The notes below the pieces were generated by a model, which saw nothing but the letters and a program-made list of their open reading frames with translations, did not search any database and was not told the origin of the DNA. Of a stretch of DNA of 64,000 bases, positions 45,817 to 54,990 are shown piece after piece. This DNA comes from Heligmosomoides polygyrus polygyrus (taxonomy: Eukaryota > Nematoda > Chromadorea > Rhabditida > Heligmosomidae). Each line of letters opens with the position of its first letter. Within the stretch, counting starts at the first letter, position 1. The translations under genes and the position numbers were made by a program. Location of the stretch: the NCBI GenBank assembly GCA_947396885.1, contig OX377204.1:27163706-27227705 (forward strand), given 5' to 3'.

Positions 45817-46046
45817 GGGCCTGTTCATACTTCGCAACAGGAGCGACTCATCGCCCGTGCAAAACATGCATATCGAGTAAAGCCGATGGCGCGCCGCCGG
45901 AAGTGTTCATACTCGAACGCCGGCGCTGTCGCTTCAGTCGCTTTTGTCGCTATAATCGCTCCGGTCGCTGCTGTCGCCTGTTCATATTTCCGCGCGCTGC
46001 TCTCTCGTCGCTCTTGTCGCTGCTATCGCGAACTATAAACAGGCCC
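45817..46046. mobile_element. PIF/Harbinger-like element B, 230 bp
   Basis: Same ends as element A (GGGCCTGTTCATACTTCGC and a worn gcgaactataaacaggccc) and the same inner words (gcccgtgcaaaacatgcata, gtgttcatactcgaacgccg). TGA flanks both sides (45814-45816 and 46047-46049). It lies beside or inside a LINE fragment. Confidence 0.7.
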
Positions 46047-46059
46047 TGAACTGGTCCTA

Positions 46060-46504
46060 ACATATAGCAGAGATGGCGAGGAGGTCGCGCTCCTTGTGCG
46101 AGACACGTCCCTTTGATCATCGGTTGCTTGAGCGGTACCAGCAGCGCCTCCATTGGTGCCAAAATGCTCCAATGGATTCCCCTCACTCGAGGGACACGAA
46201 GAGCATCACATTGTTCCTTCAGGGCTTTCACGAAGAAGTCCAACCAATGCGTTGGTAGGCGTCCTGCTGTTCTTTTAACATACCGCGGAATACAGTCGGC
46301 GATGGCTCTCGTCCAGCGGGTGTCTGCGTAGCGCATTACGTGGCCGGCCCACCTAAGTTTCGACCACTTGGCCCATGCGACAGCGTCTCTGCTTTGCAAC
46401 ATCGATGAAGGCATTCTTTCACTTGCTTGAGTAGCCGTCGCTCCGAGCATCATACAAGGCATGCGCGAGAAAAATGAAGCAAAGTATAACTTTGACCCAG
46501 CCAA
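46060..46504 (-). pseudogene. LINE ORF C-terminal fragment
   Basis: The frame reads KLRWAGHVMRYADTRWTRAI, then CIPRYVKRTAGRLPTHWLDF and FVKALKE, then wording like RVPRVRGIHWSILA. This is the pattern of the C-terminus of RT-encoding non-LTR elements common in worms. No RT catalytic block remains. A fragment from a different LINE than the RTE at 15-22 kb. Confidence 0.7.
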
Positions 46505-46737
46505 AAATATAACGCATTGAATAACGTAGGCCTGAAGCGTAACTCATAAGAAGAAATAAATACCCCGAAAATAATCCGTTTAAAAGAAGAGACTAGGACG
46601 CAGCACTCTTTCCGCTTGTACGAAGAAAAAAAACAAGAGGAATTATGTATACAATATATGGGGGAGTTTCACGTCAAATCGATACTTTTCAAATCAAATT
46701 AGCAACTTTTCTGATCCACTTAGACATCTTTCAAACC

Positions 46738-47365
46738 AAACTGGAGAGCTATTTTGACAGGAAGTAGGGCCGTGTGAGCGGAGTTCAGAATTGCTTTTCT
46801 GCTGAACGCCTTTCAAAAACCGAAAAAAGAGGTGTAAAAACGTGTGCGCAACAATCATCAACCCCCATGACATCAACAAGATGTGCCTCGGTGTGACAAT
46901 CGCTTGTGTTTTACTTCTTTCATAGTATCGTACCATAGCTGTTGACTAAAAGGGAAGACCAATACGACTTTTTATTTCCAGAGAAATGATATGGTGCAGA
47001 TACGCGCCGTTGAAAGACTAGCACATATGAAGGCCCATCCAAGTATGTGGTCCGGTTTGTTGTATGCATTGATGATCTAAAATTGACTCCTTGCTCATGA
47101 AAAAGTGTAAAACCAACAACAAACTAATAAGTGCAAAAGTATTGGCAGTACGCGGACTCGAACTCAAAACCCCGTCGGAGTGTTTCTATGAGGCGGCACT
47201 TCAACCGAATACGCCACCGAGGCATATCTCGTTGATGCCATCGGTATTGATGGTTGTTGCACACACGTTTTTACACCTTTTTTCGGTCTTTAAAAGCGCT
47301 CAGCGAAAACGAGCTGTAATTCTATACTCCGCTCACACGGCCCTACATCCTGTCAAAATAGCATC
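46738..47365. repeat. Foldback with arms of about 150 bp and a tRNA-like centre
   Basis: Left arm 46738-46890 and right arm 47216-47365 are inverted copies (gtgtaaaaacgtgtgcgcaa on the left, ttgcacacacgtttttacac on the right; gctattttgacaggaagtag and ctacatcctgtcaaaatagc). Between them at about 47149-47224 (minus) is a tRNA-like stretch with B-box gagttcgagtccgc. Confidence 0.65.
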
Positions 47366-47890
47366 GCAAAAGCTCGCCATGAGTTGGGAACCTTTCCTTG
47401 TAAGAAAACTGGATGCTTATGAAATTAAACTGAACTACGAAATCAAAACAATCACTTTCCACATTAATATAGGCTCTCCGAGACGGTTAGAATATTTTTT
47501 GTTCAAAGAAACTTAGGTTTACTTTATTTGAAATTTCCTAATTCAGCTGCCCCAATAAGTGAGTCGACTGTTTTAACTTTCATAAAATTTTAATCTTTCG
47601 AGTAGAACTAGAATTAAATTTTACCTGAAGCACCAAAAAGTAGCAATAATGTAGTGCACTAAAAGAAGGGATGGTGCCAAGCACTTGACTGGACCGTCGC
47701 GATTTTTATTTGATTGGCAGGCAAAATTCTGTTCACATGGAGTAGAAGAACTGTTACAACAACACAACCTTCCATCACCGTCTCGAGCTTACCGAATGCA
47801 TGGCACGGCTTCTTTTTTAGTACGTTAAAAACTGCTGCGTTTTGCAGTTTAAAACAAGTTTCAGCTAATATTTTTTCAGAAAACACAAAC

Positions 47891-48068
47891 GGTACTAAGC
47901 GGGCTGGTACCCGCTGTACACTGACAAGGTATCTTAAAACGGGTAAGTTCGATCAGACACACCCCGGAGTTCCTTCCCTTGCCCAGTTCTGAGCACAGAA
48001 ACCGCGTTTATTTGAGTGTTTCACGACCATGGTCTCATAATGGAGCGGGCATCAGCCCGCTTAGCACC
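47891..48068. mobile_element. Short TIR element (ggtactaagcgggctggt family)
   Basis: Ends ggtactaagcgggctggtac and atcagcccgcttagcacc. Flanks acacaaac and acaaagac agree at 6 of 8 bases, a worn 8-bp duplication. The element at 60357 is an inverted relative. Confidence 0.65.
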
Positions 48069-48331
48069 ACAAAGACGAATAAGTTTCAAACAGTGTGTTC
48101 ACTTATTGGGTAGAAGGATTAAAATGTTCTAAGAAAATCGTTTAAAATTTTTCTTGGACAAAGAATTATTCCGACCTTCTCAGAGCGTCTATATATTTTA
48201 ACGTAGAACATTCTGATTTGGAAGATAATGTGTTTGCTTTCAAAAGTATGAACCCTGCCTAGAAGACTGTCCAATTTGATCTGAAAAGTCTCCGGTTCGA
48301 TTTGGAAAAAACGTCCAATTTGACGTGAAAA

Positions 48332-49120
48332 TGGTGCATATGACACAACCTTTCCGAATACACGAAAAAGTAGTTGAAGAAACAAGGTGAAGTGAACGAA
48401 GTAGCACATACCCAGCAAAAACGCTGAGATCTGACCCGGGTAAGATTTCAACTCGGATCGCGTGAAAGGCTTACACCACAACACCAAAACCCTTCTCTGT
48501 ATGCTCGAAATGTCCGGATATCATCAAAAAGACCTTCATACCCCACGAAGTACGGTATGGCGGTTGTGAGTACGGTCAAGCTGAGAACGATCGGTTACAA
48601 CTCCGAGTCGCCACGTACTCCGCATCTACGCGACACCGAAGCCTTTTCGGCGTATTCTTGACACATACCATACCTTCTGATGGGCCAACAGTTAAGAATT
48701 TCCCCTCCCTAGGCAAATCTGGCAAGAAGCCTTCGCTTGCCTGCGATTGACAGTAACGCCTGATATCGGTCGAGGTCAAAACGGAGTGCAGATGCTTCCT
48801 GAGAATAAAGCGTGCTTGCAGATCAAGGCAAGCCATAAGTCTGAGATTTGAACCAATGGCGATTACAATTCGAAACGAACAACAATTGAGGAAACGCTGA
48901 AACTTCATGCCATCCATGATATGGCATAATGAACTACTTGGTACCGAAGTCGTTTAGATAAGCGACTTGAAGGCTCTTTGGTACCCCCATAAGCTCTTGA
49001 TGAGGCTTCAACGGGAGATGGAGTGAACACGCATAGACGGTAGAAGGTTAACTGGCTGCAAACATTTCGCCGCGCTCTCATAGTCAGCAAGATTTAGATC
49101 ACTCAGTGGTACGAAGTAGG
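48332..49120. other. Unassigned stretch
   Basis: A tRNA-like fragment on the minus strand near 48420-48480 is weak. The 113-codon frame at 48576-48917 has no recognised motif. Confidence 0.3.
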
Positions 49121-49128
49121 GTTATTCC

Positions 49129-49584
49129 GGCACTATTGTAGTTTACGGACTCCAGAGGACGAGGAGAAAACGAAAAAAATTTCGCCCAAACTTCGCCCAG
49201 GGGGGTTATTTGGGGTGCTGATCACTAACTTGACATCCGTTTTTGAAATTTCGGCCGATCACTGTAGGTTACAGAAGGTAGGCTGACTGAGGTTGGGTCA
49301 CCGATTTCGCCCAAACTACAGCGTGAAACGAAAACCTAATGTCATATTCGTGATCAGCACCCCAAATAACCCCCCATGGCGAAGTTTGGGCGAAATTGGG
49401 GATTATCACCTCCGCAGCCTTAGTTACCGGTACGTACCATAATCTACCGTACTCCAGCGTAAAACGAAAAACGGATGTCAGATCCGTGATCAACACCCCA
49501 AATAACCCCGCTGAGCGAAGTTTGGGCGAAAACTTTTTTTCGACCTCTCCTCGTCTTCTGGAGCCCGTAAAGTACAATAGTGCC
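49129..49584. mobile_element. MITE with 8-bp target duplication
   Basis: GTTATTCC flanks both sides (49121-49128 and 49585-49592). Ends GGCACTATTGTAGTTTACGG and a matching ccgtaaagtacaatagtgcc. The interior repeats the block catccgtgatcaacacccca / aagtttgggcgaaa in both orientations, so it folds back. Eight-base duplications occur in hAT and Merlin elements; no transposase is present to decide. Confidence 0.8.
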
Positions 49585-49592
49585 GTTATTCC

Positions 49593-50040
49593 TCCTCCTT
49601 CTCTTTACTAACACTGAGGGACCATTACACTTGCTTCCATGAATAATTGGCATCATATCGCGTATGACTGGGAAAGTTGAAAAGTAGCTAAAAATCGCTC
49701 AATGCATATAGAACTCAAAAACAAACTTTTTCGGGACACCGAGACGGTACCTACTCAACTTCAAGTATTGGAAGACCTTCACAAATAAGCGATAGTAATA
49801 ACAAAGAAAACAGGCTTAAAGTCTATTGCGCATTGAAGACATGGCCGCCACAATTTATGATACAAAGAGTTTGGAATAGCACGGATGTGTAATGCATAGA
49901 AAGCGGTTTTTAAGAAATGCCAGCTAACTTCACTTGATTAACCCACTTCCTTCTATAGCGCGTATTTCCTCAATCATATATGAAAATTTTGACGAGAACA
50001 ACTCATGGAGTCAAGTTGATCGCTTTGCAGGGTTGAGTAA
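49593..50040. other. Unassigned stretch
   Basis: AT-rich, no gene or repeat family recognised. Confidence 0.4.
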
Positions 50041-50261
50041 GGATAAAGGACGGAGTTAGTCAATCCTTCTTAGTGTCCTACACACATTTCACTTCCACGG
50101 AATGTCGTGAAGGCAATTTGAACGCATTTTTAGCCCTTACAAGGACTAGAGGTGGCCAGCCGATGGATATTTGTTTGACGTAGGGGGAGACCACCGAAGC
50201 ATGAATTCATTCGGAGTGCATGCGGGAGCCGGCGCCTTGTCCGACAGTGCTACACGTGCCC
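50041..50261 (-). repeat. SINE family S with internal deletion
   Basis: Tail ggataaaggacggagttagt and ggtggccagccgatgg body are clear. The central part is shortened and the head (gtgctacacgtgccc) is recognisable but worn. Confidence 0.6.
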
Positions 50262-50450
50262 GCTACAGGATTACCAGGGATAACAATTGAAACATTCAGT
50301 CGATCCAGGGCCGGAATGGTAAGAGCGAGAAATGTTTACTTTTCACCGTAACCTCACAAAACTACGGATTCAGAGAAGCAAGGCAGATCTCTGCTCAAAA
50401 GTCTTCAGCCATAATACACCAACGAAGAGGGGTGCAAGTCTAGAACAGGG

Positions 50451-50649
50451 TGTATACGACGATACGGCGAAGGACGAATTATACGCCCGAATGATGTGGT
50501 GGTTCAGTGGATATGATGGCGAGTACAAGGGATGAGACAGAGTTTATTGAGAGAGCAACTGGTCTATGTACAGGTGGAGCGAGAACTGCCGTGCCTCCGC
50601 TGTATGGTGGCGTCACGCCTTTTGACCTTCCAGGGCTTGAGCATCATCG
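50451..50649 (-). repeat. 3' LTR of the Pao/BEL derivative, slightly truncated
   Basis: It aligns with 52872-53070 over 199 bp with 3 differences. Its outer end begins tgtatacgacg (LTR end ...TATACA on the minus strand). The inner end stops at gcatcatcg, while the 5' LTR seems to go on for about 14 more bases to a TGTAT start. So the first bases of this LTR and the polypurine tract were probably lost. Confidence 0.8.
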
Positions 50650-50661
50650 AAAATGTGCGGT

Positions 50662-52795
50662 TCAGTGGATTTGTGCGAATGCGTAACAAAATAGAGAGAA
50701 GGGAGGAACGTGTTTATCTCTTGGTAGACAGTAAGGTGAGTTTCCGCAATTACACCGTATGCGGTTCGTGCAGGTCGAGAATTTCGTCTGAGCTTGCTCA
50801 GTATTAGAGCACGCCACTGGAATTTGGAAATTCTGCGGTAGCATATAAGCAGATGTGTTGTTGTCTGATGTGGCGAATCTTTTGTCAACGAGGTGGCCTA
50901 TAGGTCTTTGGATCGATATAATCGTGACGTTGAAGTCGTCGATGTCTTCGGTTTTGTATGGTTGCAGCGAAAGGTTTTGCAGCCTTGTGATATTTTGGAT
51001 CGTGATTTCCACTTCGAGAGTAGCAGTCGGGATCCAGTGAGGACAAGTGAAAACTTCGAAAACTTGTTCGGATATCGGTTTGTGGGCTATTCTGTAAAAC
51101 CAGCAAGTGGGTAGTGCCAGAAAACAGCCGCATAATATCCCTCCGCAGCTATTTAGGCACCCTAAGTACCCTGGATACTTCGCCGCATGGCTAAGCTCGG
51201 GAACGGTCTCATTAGGGCTCATGCTTTCGCACTTCTCTGGTGTGCATGATCCGGCCTGAGGACATCGTTTTACGTGGTAAACCTCTAGCTTCGTCGGCCT
51301 TGTGAAGAATTCCGTTACTTTTGAGCATTTGAAGTCTACGGTCTTCTTCGTAAATTTCGCTGTTCCTATGGTCTTGTTTGAGTGGACTATTTCGACACAC
51401 AATTCGGATCGTAGCCTGTTGAATAACAGTTCTCTGTTGTACTCAAGATGACATTGATTGTTGTCGTCACACACAAGCTCGGCTGAGTGTCGCATGTATC
51501 CATTCTGACATGCACTAGACGAGGATATCATTGAAAGAGCGCAGAGCAATAGCAGCGTTGAGCTCGGAAGTGGTGTCAACTCGAATACGCGAGATGGAGC
51601 GCTCGGTTCACAGATTTCTTCCTCTTTATCTGGTCGAAGAACATGGTTGGCTCGAACCTTATCTTTTAATCGAATTATTGTCCATACAGAAGCCATTGTG
51701 GCTGCAATGATTACGTATGTTAGAACTGCTAGCGAGGCTATGGCTCCAGCTGGCCAGCAGTGTGGATTGCCCAGTAGAGTTTTGGATAGGAAGTACTGGT
51801 GATCGCAAAACTTTGGTCGTTCACACAATTTTGTGTGTTCACGTACTTGGTCATGTTCTAGGGTTCGTAGGCTGACGTTCAACCTTTGATGTGTTGGTGA
51901 TATTGGAAGGATGTAGCTGACCGATCCGTTGGTGTCGTTCATCGATTGGCATTCATTACCAATGCACAGCTCGAACCACCCATTCGTCGGAGGCACAGTG
52001 ACGATCCCTCTATAGGAAGAGACCATCGACGTGTTACTTTCGGCAGTAGCTGCGGGTACTACTGCCATAAGGGTTAGGAACATCAGAGAGGATGTAAATG
52101 ACGTTTTAGAATGCGCTACATTGGCTTCCATGCTTCGGAAGAATTCATAGGCTCGTGTTTTTGAGCCGCGGTAAGGATTTACTCGTCTGTGAATCGCATT
52201 GTTGTCGCTGGCGTGAGTCACGTCCTCTGTGGTACCCTCTTGTACCGTTTCGGCTTCCGCCTGTTGTGGTGTGCAACGTATTTCAAGAGGATATATTTTG
52301 TTCAATGGCCGCTGGATAATTTTGTGGTTTGGCATAAGTCCTTTGGCTGATCTGGCTAGGCCATCTGCAGAAGACATGACCTGAGTGATCTTGCCATAGA
52401 GCCAAGACCCTCTAGGGATTAGGTCTTGCTCGATAATTACGATCTCGCCAACTTCTGGATACGTTCTACTCAGATGTCTTGGTTGCTTGAAAACCAGTTT
52501 CTGAGTTTCTCGCAACGATGTTAGGTATGATAGCTTCCAACTATCCCAAAACTTGTTAGCGATGTTCTCAGAGTATCGCAATGCGTCTATCGCTTGTTTC
52601 TGCGATTGTATCAGGTCGGGATCGTAGGTTGGATCGTTGAGATCGACAAGGTTCTCGGATTCTGGCAGGGAGAACCTTAGGTTTCCTTGGAGGAAGTCCA
52701 CTGGGCGTAGCGGGATCGTGGTAAGGTCATTCGAACTCGATTTTGTCAGTGGTCTCGTGTTCAGGATCGCCTCAATTCGAGTAATAGCTGTGCAC
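50662..52795 (-). pseudogene. Pao/BEL integrase C-terminus fused in frame to truncated envelope-like glycoprotein
   Basis: Positions are counted from the GTG at 52701; the open frame continues upstream to the tRNA junction and there shows AILNTRPLT, an integrase motif. Residues 1-143 match the integrase C-terminal region of Pao elements (SWLYGKITQV, RPLNKIYPLE). About 205-220 is a signal-peptide-like stretch ending AATA. 317-343 is a membrane span, 378-396 a second hydrophobic segment. From 397 a cysteine-rich ectodomain resembles the phlebovirus G2 (Gc)-like fusion glycoprotein found in nematode Pao elements; a dense cysteine/glycine patch lies at 513-538. Several N-linked sites (NXT/S) are present. 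It stops 13 bp from the LTR without a stem or C-terminal anchor, so the protein is truncated. No ATG precedes it near the LTR; expression is doubtful. Confidence 0.8.
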
Positions 52796-52866
52796 GCATC
52801 GGTGGTTCAGTGGTAGAATGCTCGCCTGCCACGCGGGGGGCCCGGGTTCGATTCCCGGCCGATGCA
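52796..52866 (+). tRNA. tRNA-Gly(GCC) sequence, serving as extended primer-binding region
   Basis: A 71-nt cloverleaf with acceptor GCATCGG/CCGATGC, A discriminator, D arm GGTTCAGTGGTAGAA, anticodon loop CTGCCAC (GCC) and T arm CCGGG-TTCGATT-CCCGG. It is nearly the standard nematode tRNA-Gly. It is followed directly by CCA (52867-52869), which eukaryotic tRNA genes do not encode, and then by the LTR. On the minus strand this is exactly where a Pao/BEL primer-binding site should be. So it is likely a reverse-transcribed copy of the mature primer and not a resident gene. The internal pol III promoter boxes are intact; no T-run terminator follows closely. Confidence 0.9.
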
Positions 52867-52871
52867 CCAAA

Positions 52872-53084
52872 TGTATACGACGACACGGCGAAGGACGAAT
52901 TATACGCCCGAATAATGTGGTGGTTCAGTGGATATGATGGCGAGTACAAGGGATGAGACAGAGTTTATTGAGAGAGCAACTGGTCTATGTACAGGTGGAG
53001 CGAGAACTGCCGTGCCTCCGCTGTATGGTGGCGTCACGCCTCTTGACCTTCCAGGGCTTGAGCATCATCGCAGACGATGATACA
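52872..53084 (-). repeat. 5' LTR of the Pao/BEL derivative
   Basis: On the minus strand it begins TGTATCATCGTCTGC and ends CGTCGTATACA, giving a short TGTAT...ATACA inverted terminus typical of LTRs. The part 52872-53070 is shared with the 3' LTR. The proposed outer limit at 53084 rests only on the TG/CA terminus and not on a second copy. Confidence 0.75.
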
Positions 53085-54074
53085 GGGGAACAGATTAATC
53101 ATTCTGCATGCAAAGGAATGTGTCCATAAAACTTGGAACGAAAGGATTGACCGCGTATACATGATAACCTAGGGACAAAGGAAAGAGAGATACCTACGCT
53201 TGCTGCGTCTATGCAAAGGCTACCAATTAAGTGGAATATAAAGGTTGGAGTCCCGCCCTAAACTTGCACCCAAAGAAACGTTTGGTGCGATGTATTCATC
53301 CAACGCACAAAACACAAACTTGCCTCGTCTCGAAATCACTCCATTGCCCTCACTGTACTCTTGCGGGACGACTGTACACGCGTTCACAGTACACAAACAA
53401 CCGTTGGTCCAGGAAAAATGAAGGAAGTCCATGGTTCTTCGAATCACAGAGAGGAAACAGAATTAGGCATCTGGTCACCCAGAAGACTTTGTCGCCCTAT
53501 CACTGAGTGATGAAAGGAACAAAACACAGGATGGATTAACCATGTGCACTGAATCGTCTCAACACCTCTCATCGCAGCAGCATCCAACGTGCTATCACTG
53601 GCATCAGTTCAAGCATTTCTGGGTGCAAGCCTAGGAAGGGTGCTCCACCCTGATTTTCCTCCGCAAAGTAGGAGAATTTTATCATTGATATGCTATTGGT
53701 ATCTATTGCGCCGTTTAAGTCACGCACTAGAAATGCAACCAGAGCAGCAAAACGGCCACAACAATGCATCCGAGTTAGGCAAAATCTGGGCTAAGTGGTG
53801 CTCCTATACGAAAACCTTTTAAATGAGAGACGGCAGAAAGCAATACCATTTTCAATAAGTTTTAGAAAGATAAATCCAGGAAAGGAATGACGTCTGGGCT
53901 TAGCTTTAGGCATAGAAAAGGACAGTTTAGTCCCGCCACCCTTGGTTTCAATTGGAACTTAGATGTAGTAAGAAACCTAAGGCTGTTTTGGATGGTGCCA
54001 GATTCGAAAGAAATACAGGGTGATCCCATCCATTAGACCTGCACCGACCTCACAGCGCTGTGGTAACTAGGTGG
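53085..54074. other. Unassigned stretch
   Basis: Frames at 53220-53506 and 53569-53822 overlap on opposite strands and have no known motif. Confidence 0.35.
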
Positions 54075-54370
54075 GGGCAAGGTCACCTAGTAAAAAGTCT
54101 CACCAACGCAGAATAATAAACAAGAAATGCTGACAGTAAAGAAGACAAGCAAGCAACGCTATAGTTCCGCTCTGGTCTATGCTCCGCTGACGCGAAGGCG
54201 ATTGAGGGCATGGGAGAGACTTCAGGATGCGGCTCAAGTGAAGCACTCGCGTTAAAATTGCCTATTTCCTGGAGTACCCTCCCTTGCCCAATTCGGAAGC
54301 AGACAAAGCGCGCATCTGTAACCGTAAAGAGGAGATAAGACTGCATTTAGACTCGCTGTATGTAGCCATA
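54075..54370. repeat. Repeat related to the interior of element A
   Basis: In the same order as 35680-35970: ggtcacctagtaaaaagt, aacgctatagttc, ctccgctgacgcg, gttaaaattgcct, cccttgcccaattcggaagc, gagataagactgcat, cgctgtatgtag. The poly-G/C ends and the outer element A sequence are absent here, so the inner unit may be an independent element. Confidence 0.65.
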
Positions 54371-54460
54371 GACCACGCTTGCACACCACGGCATGCTATG
54401 GTGCCCCTCCCCCTCAACTACCATAGCGCCCAACTCACTATTGCACGCTCCATTTACTTA

Positions 54461-54512
54461 GGCCTAGGTTATACCTCGGTGACGCTGTTGTCGGCGAAGT
54501 ATGGCATAAGCC
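54461..54512. mobile_element. PIF/Harbinger-like mini-element D, 52 bp
   Basis: Ends GGCCTAGGTTATACCTCGG and CCGAAGTATGGCATAAGCC-like are inverted copies, related to element C. TTA flanks both sides (54458-54460 and 54513-54515). Confidence 0.6.
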
Positions 54513-54539
54513 TTAGCCAAGAAGAGGCCCAGATCCATT

Positions 54540-54990
54540 TGCATCGTGACCACATCGCTCATGGGTGACATTCGCGGATCAAAGACAGCGAGAAGCAGCC
54601 GAAGCGCTTCCGCCAACCGAGATCTCGAGCAGAAGCCTCGCCCTCCAGTTCTCCGCTAAAAAGTCCGAAGCGGAGGAAATCGCCGAGGTTGTCGCTCCGC
54701 CAAAATCGAGGCCGCGACGCAGGCGCCCGCGGCGCGGCTTCCACCCGATATTAAAGGACGCGGTGATGACGCATGCCGGCCCGGTCCTCCTCGCCGTCCC
54801 GTCATCCGTGCATCGCTTCATCCGGCTCATACTCCTCCCTCCTCCCGATCCTCTCGCCCGATCCGTCCCGAAGAGCACGAGGTCGTCGGTCGAAGTTGCG
54901 CCGGCGGCCATTCGTGCCGGGACCGACCTCCCCCTCGACTTACTGTAGATTCACGTGGAATCTGCGCCGGTCGTGACTGGGGCATGACCG
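54540..54990. other. GC-rich block of unknown nature
   Basis: Clearly richer in G+C and CpG than the rest of the window. Both strands hold open frames above 100 codons (54565-54948 plus, 54579-54911 minus), arginine- and proline-rich, as expected from GC-rich random sequence. No domain is recognised. It may be a first exon or promoter of an unknown gene, or a foreign insertion. Confidence 0.35.

Larger units (their letters stand above)
46667..48331. mobile_element. Long decayed TIR element with nested inserts
   Basis: The left end tttcacgtcaaatcgatac and right end cgtccaatttgacgtgaaaa match the ends of the element at 25392-26172. The 1.66 kb interior carries a foldback (46738-47365) and a small TIR element (47891-48068), which account for most of the extra length. 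Confidence 0.5.
50451..53084 (-). mobile_element. Pao/BEL retroelement derivative keeping integrase end and env
   Basis: Read on the minus strand: 5' LTR (53084-52872), a 2-nt spacer (TT), then TGG and the complement of an entire tRNA-Gly (52869-52796), then integrase C-terminus, envelope-like ORF, and 3' LTR (50649-50451). gag, protease, RT, RNase H and most of integrase are missing. The shared LTR part differs at only 3 of 199 positions, so the insertion is young. Flanks are acaggg on the left and ggggaac on the right; a clean target duplication is not evident. It would depend on a complete relative for movement. Confidence 0.85.

Noticed and set aside
52796..52866. An ordinary chromosomal tRNA-Gly gene
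   Set aside because: CCA is encoded, the LTR follows after two bases, and the sequence is in the exact place and orientation of a primer-binding site. It remains possible that it can be transcribed.
50451..53084. A clear 5-bp target duplication around the Pao/BEL derivative
   Set aside because: The flanks share only ggg; no convincing duplication could be set.
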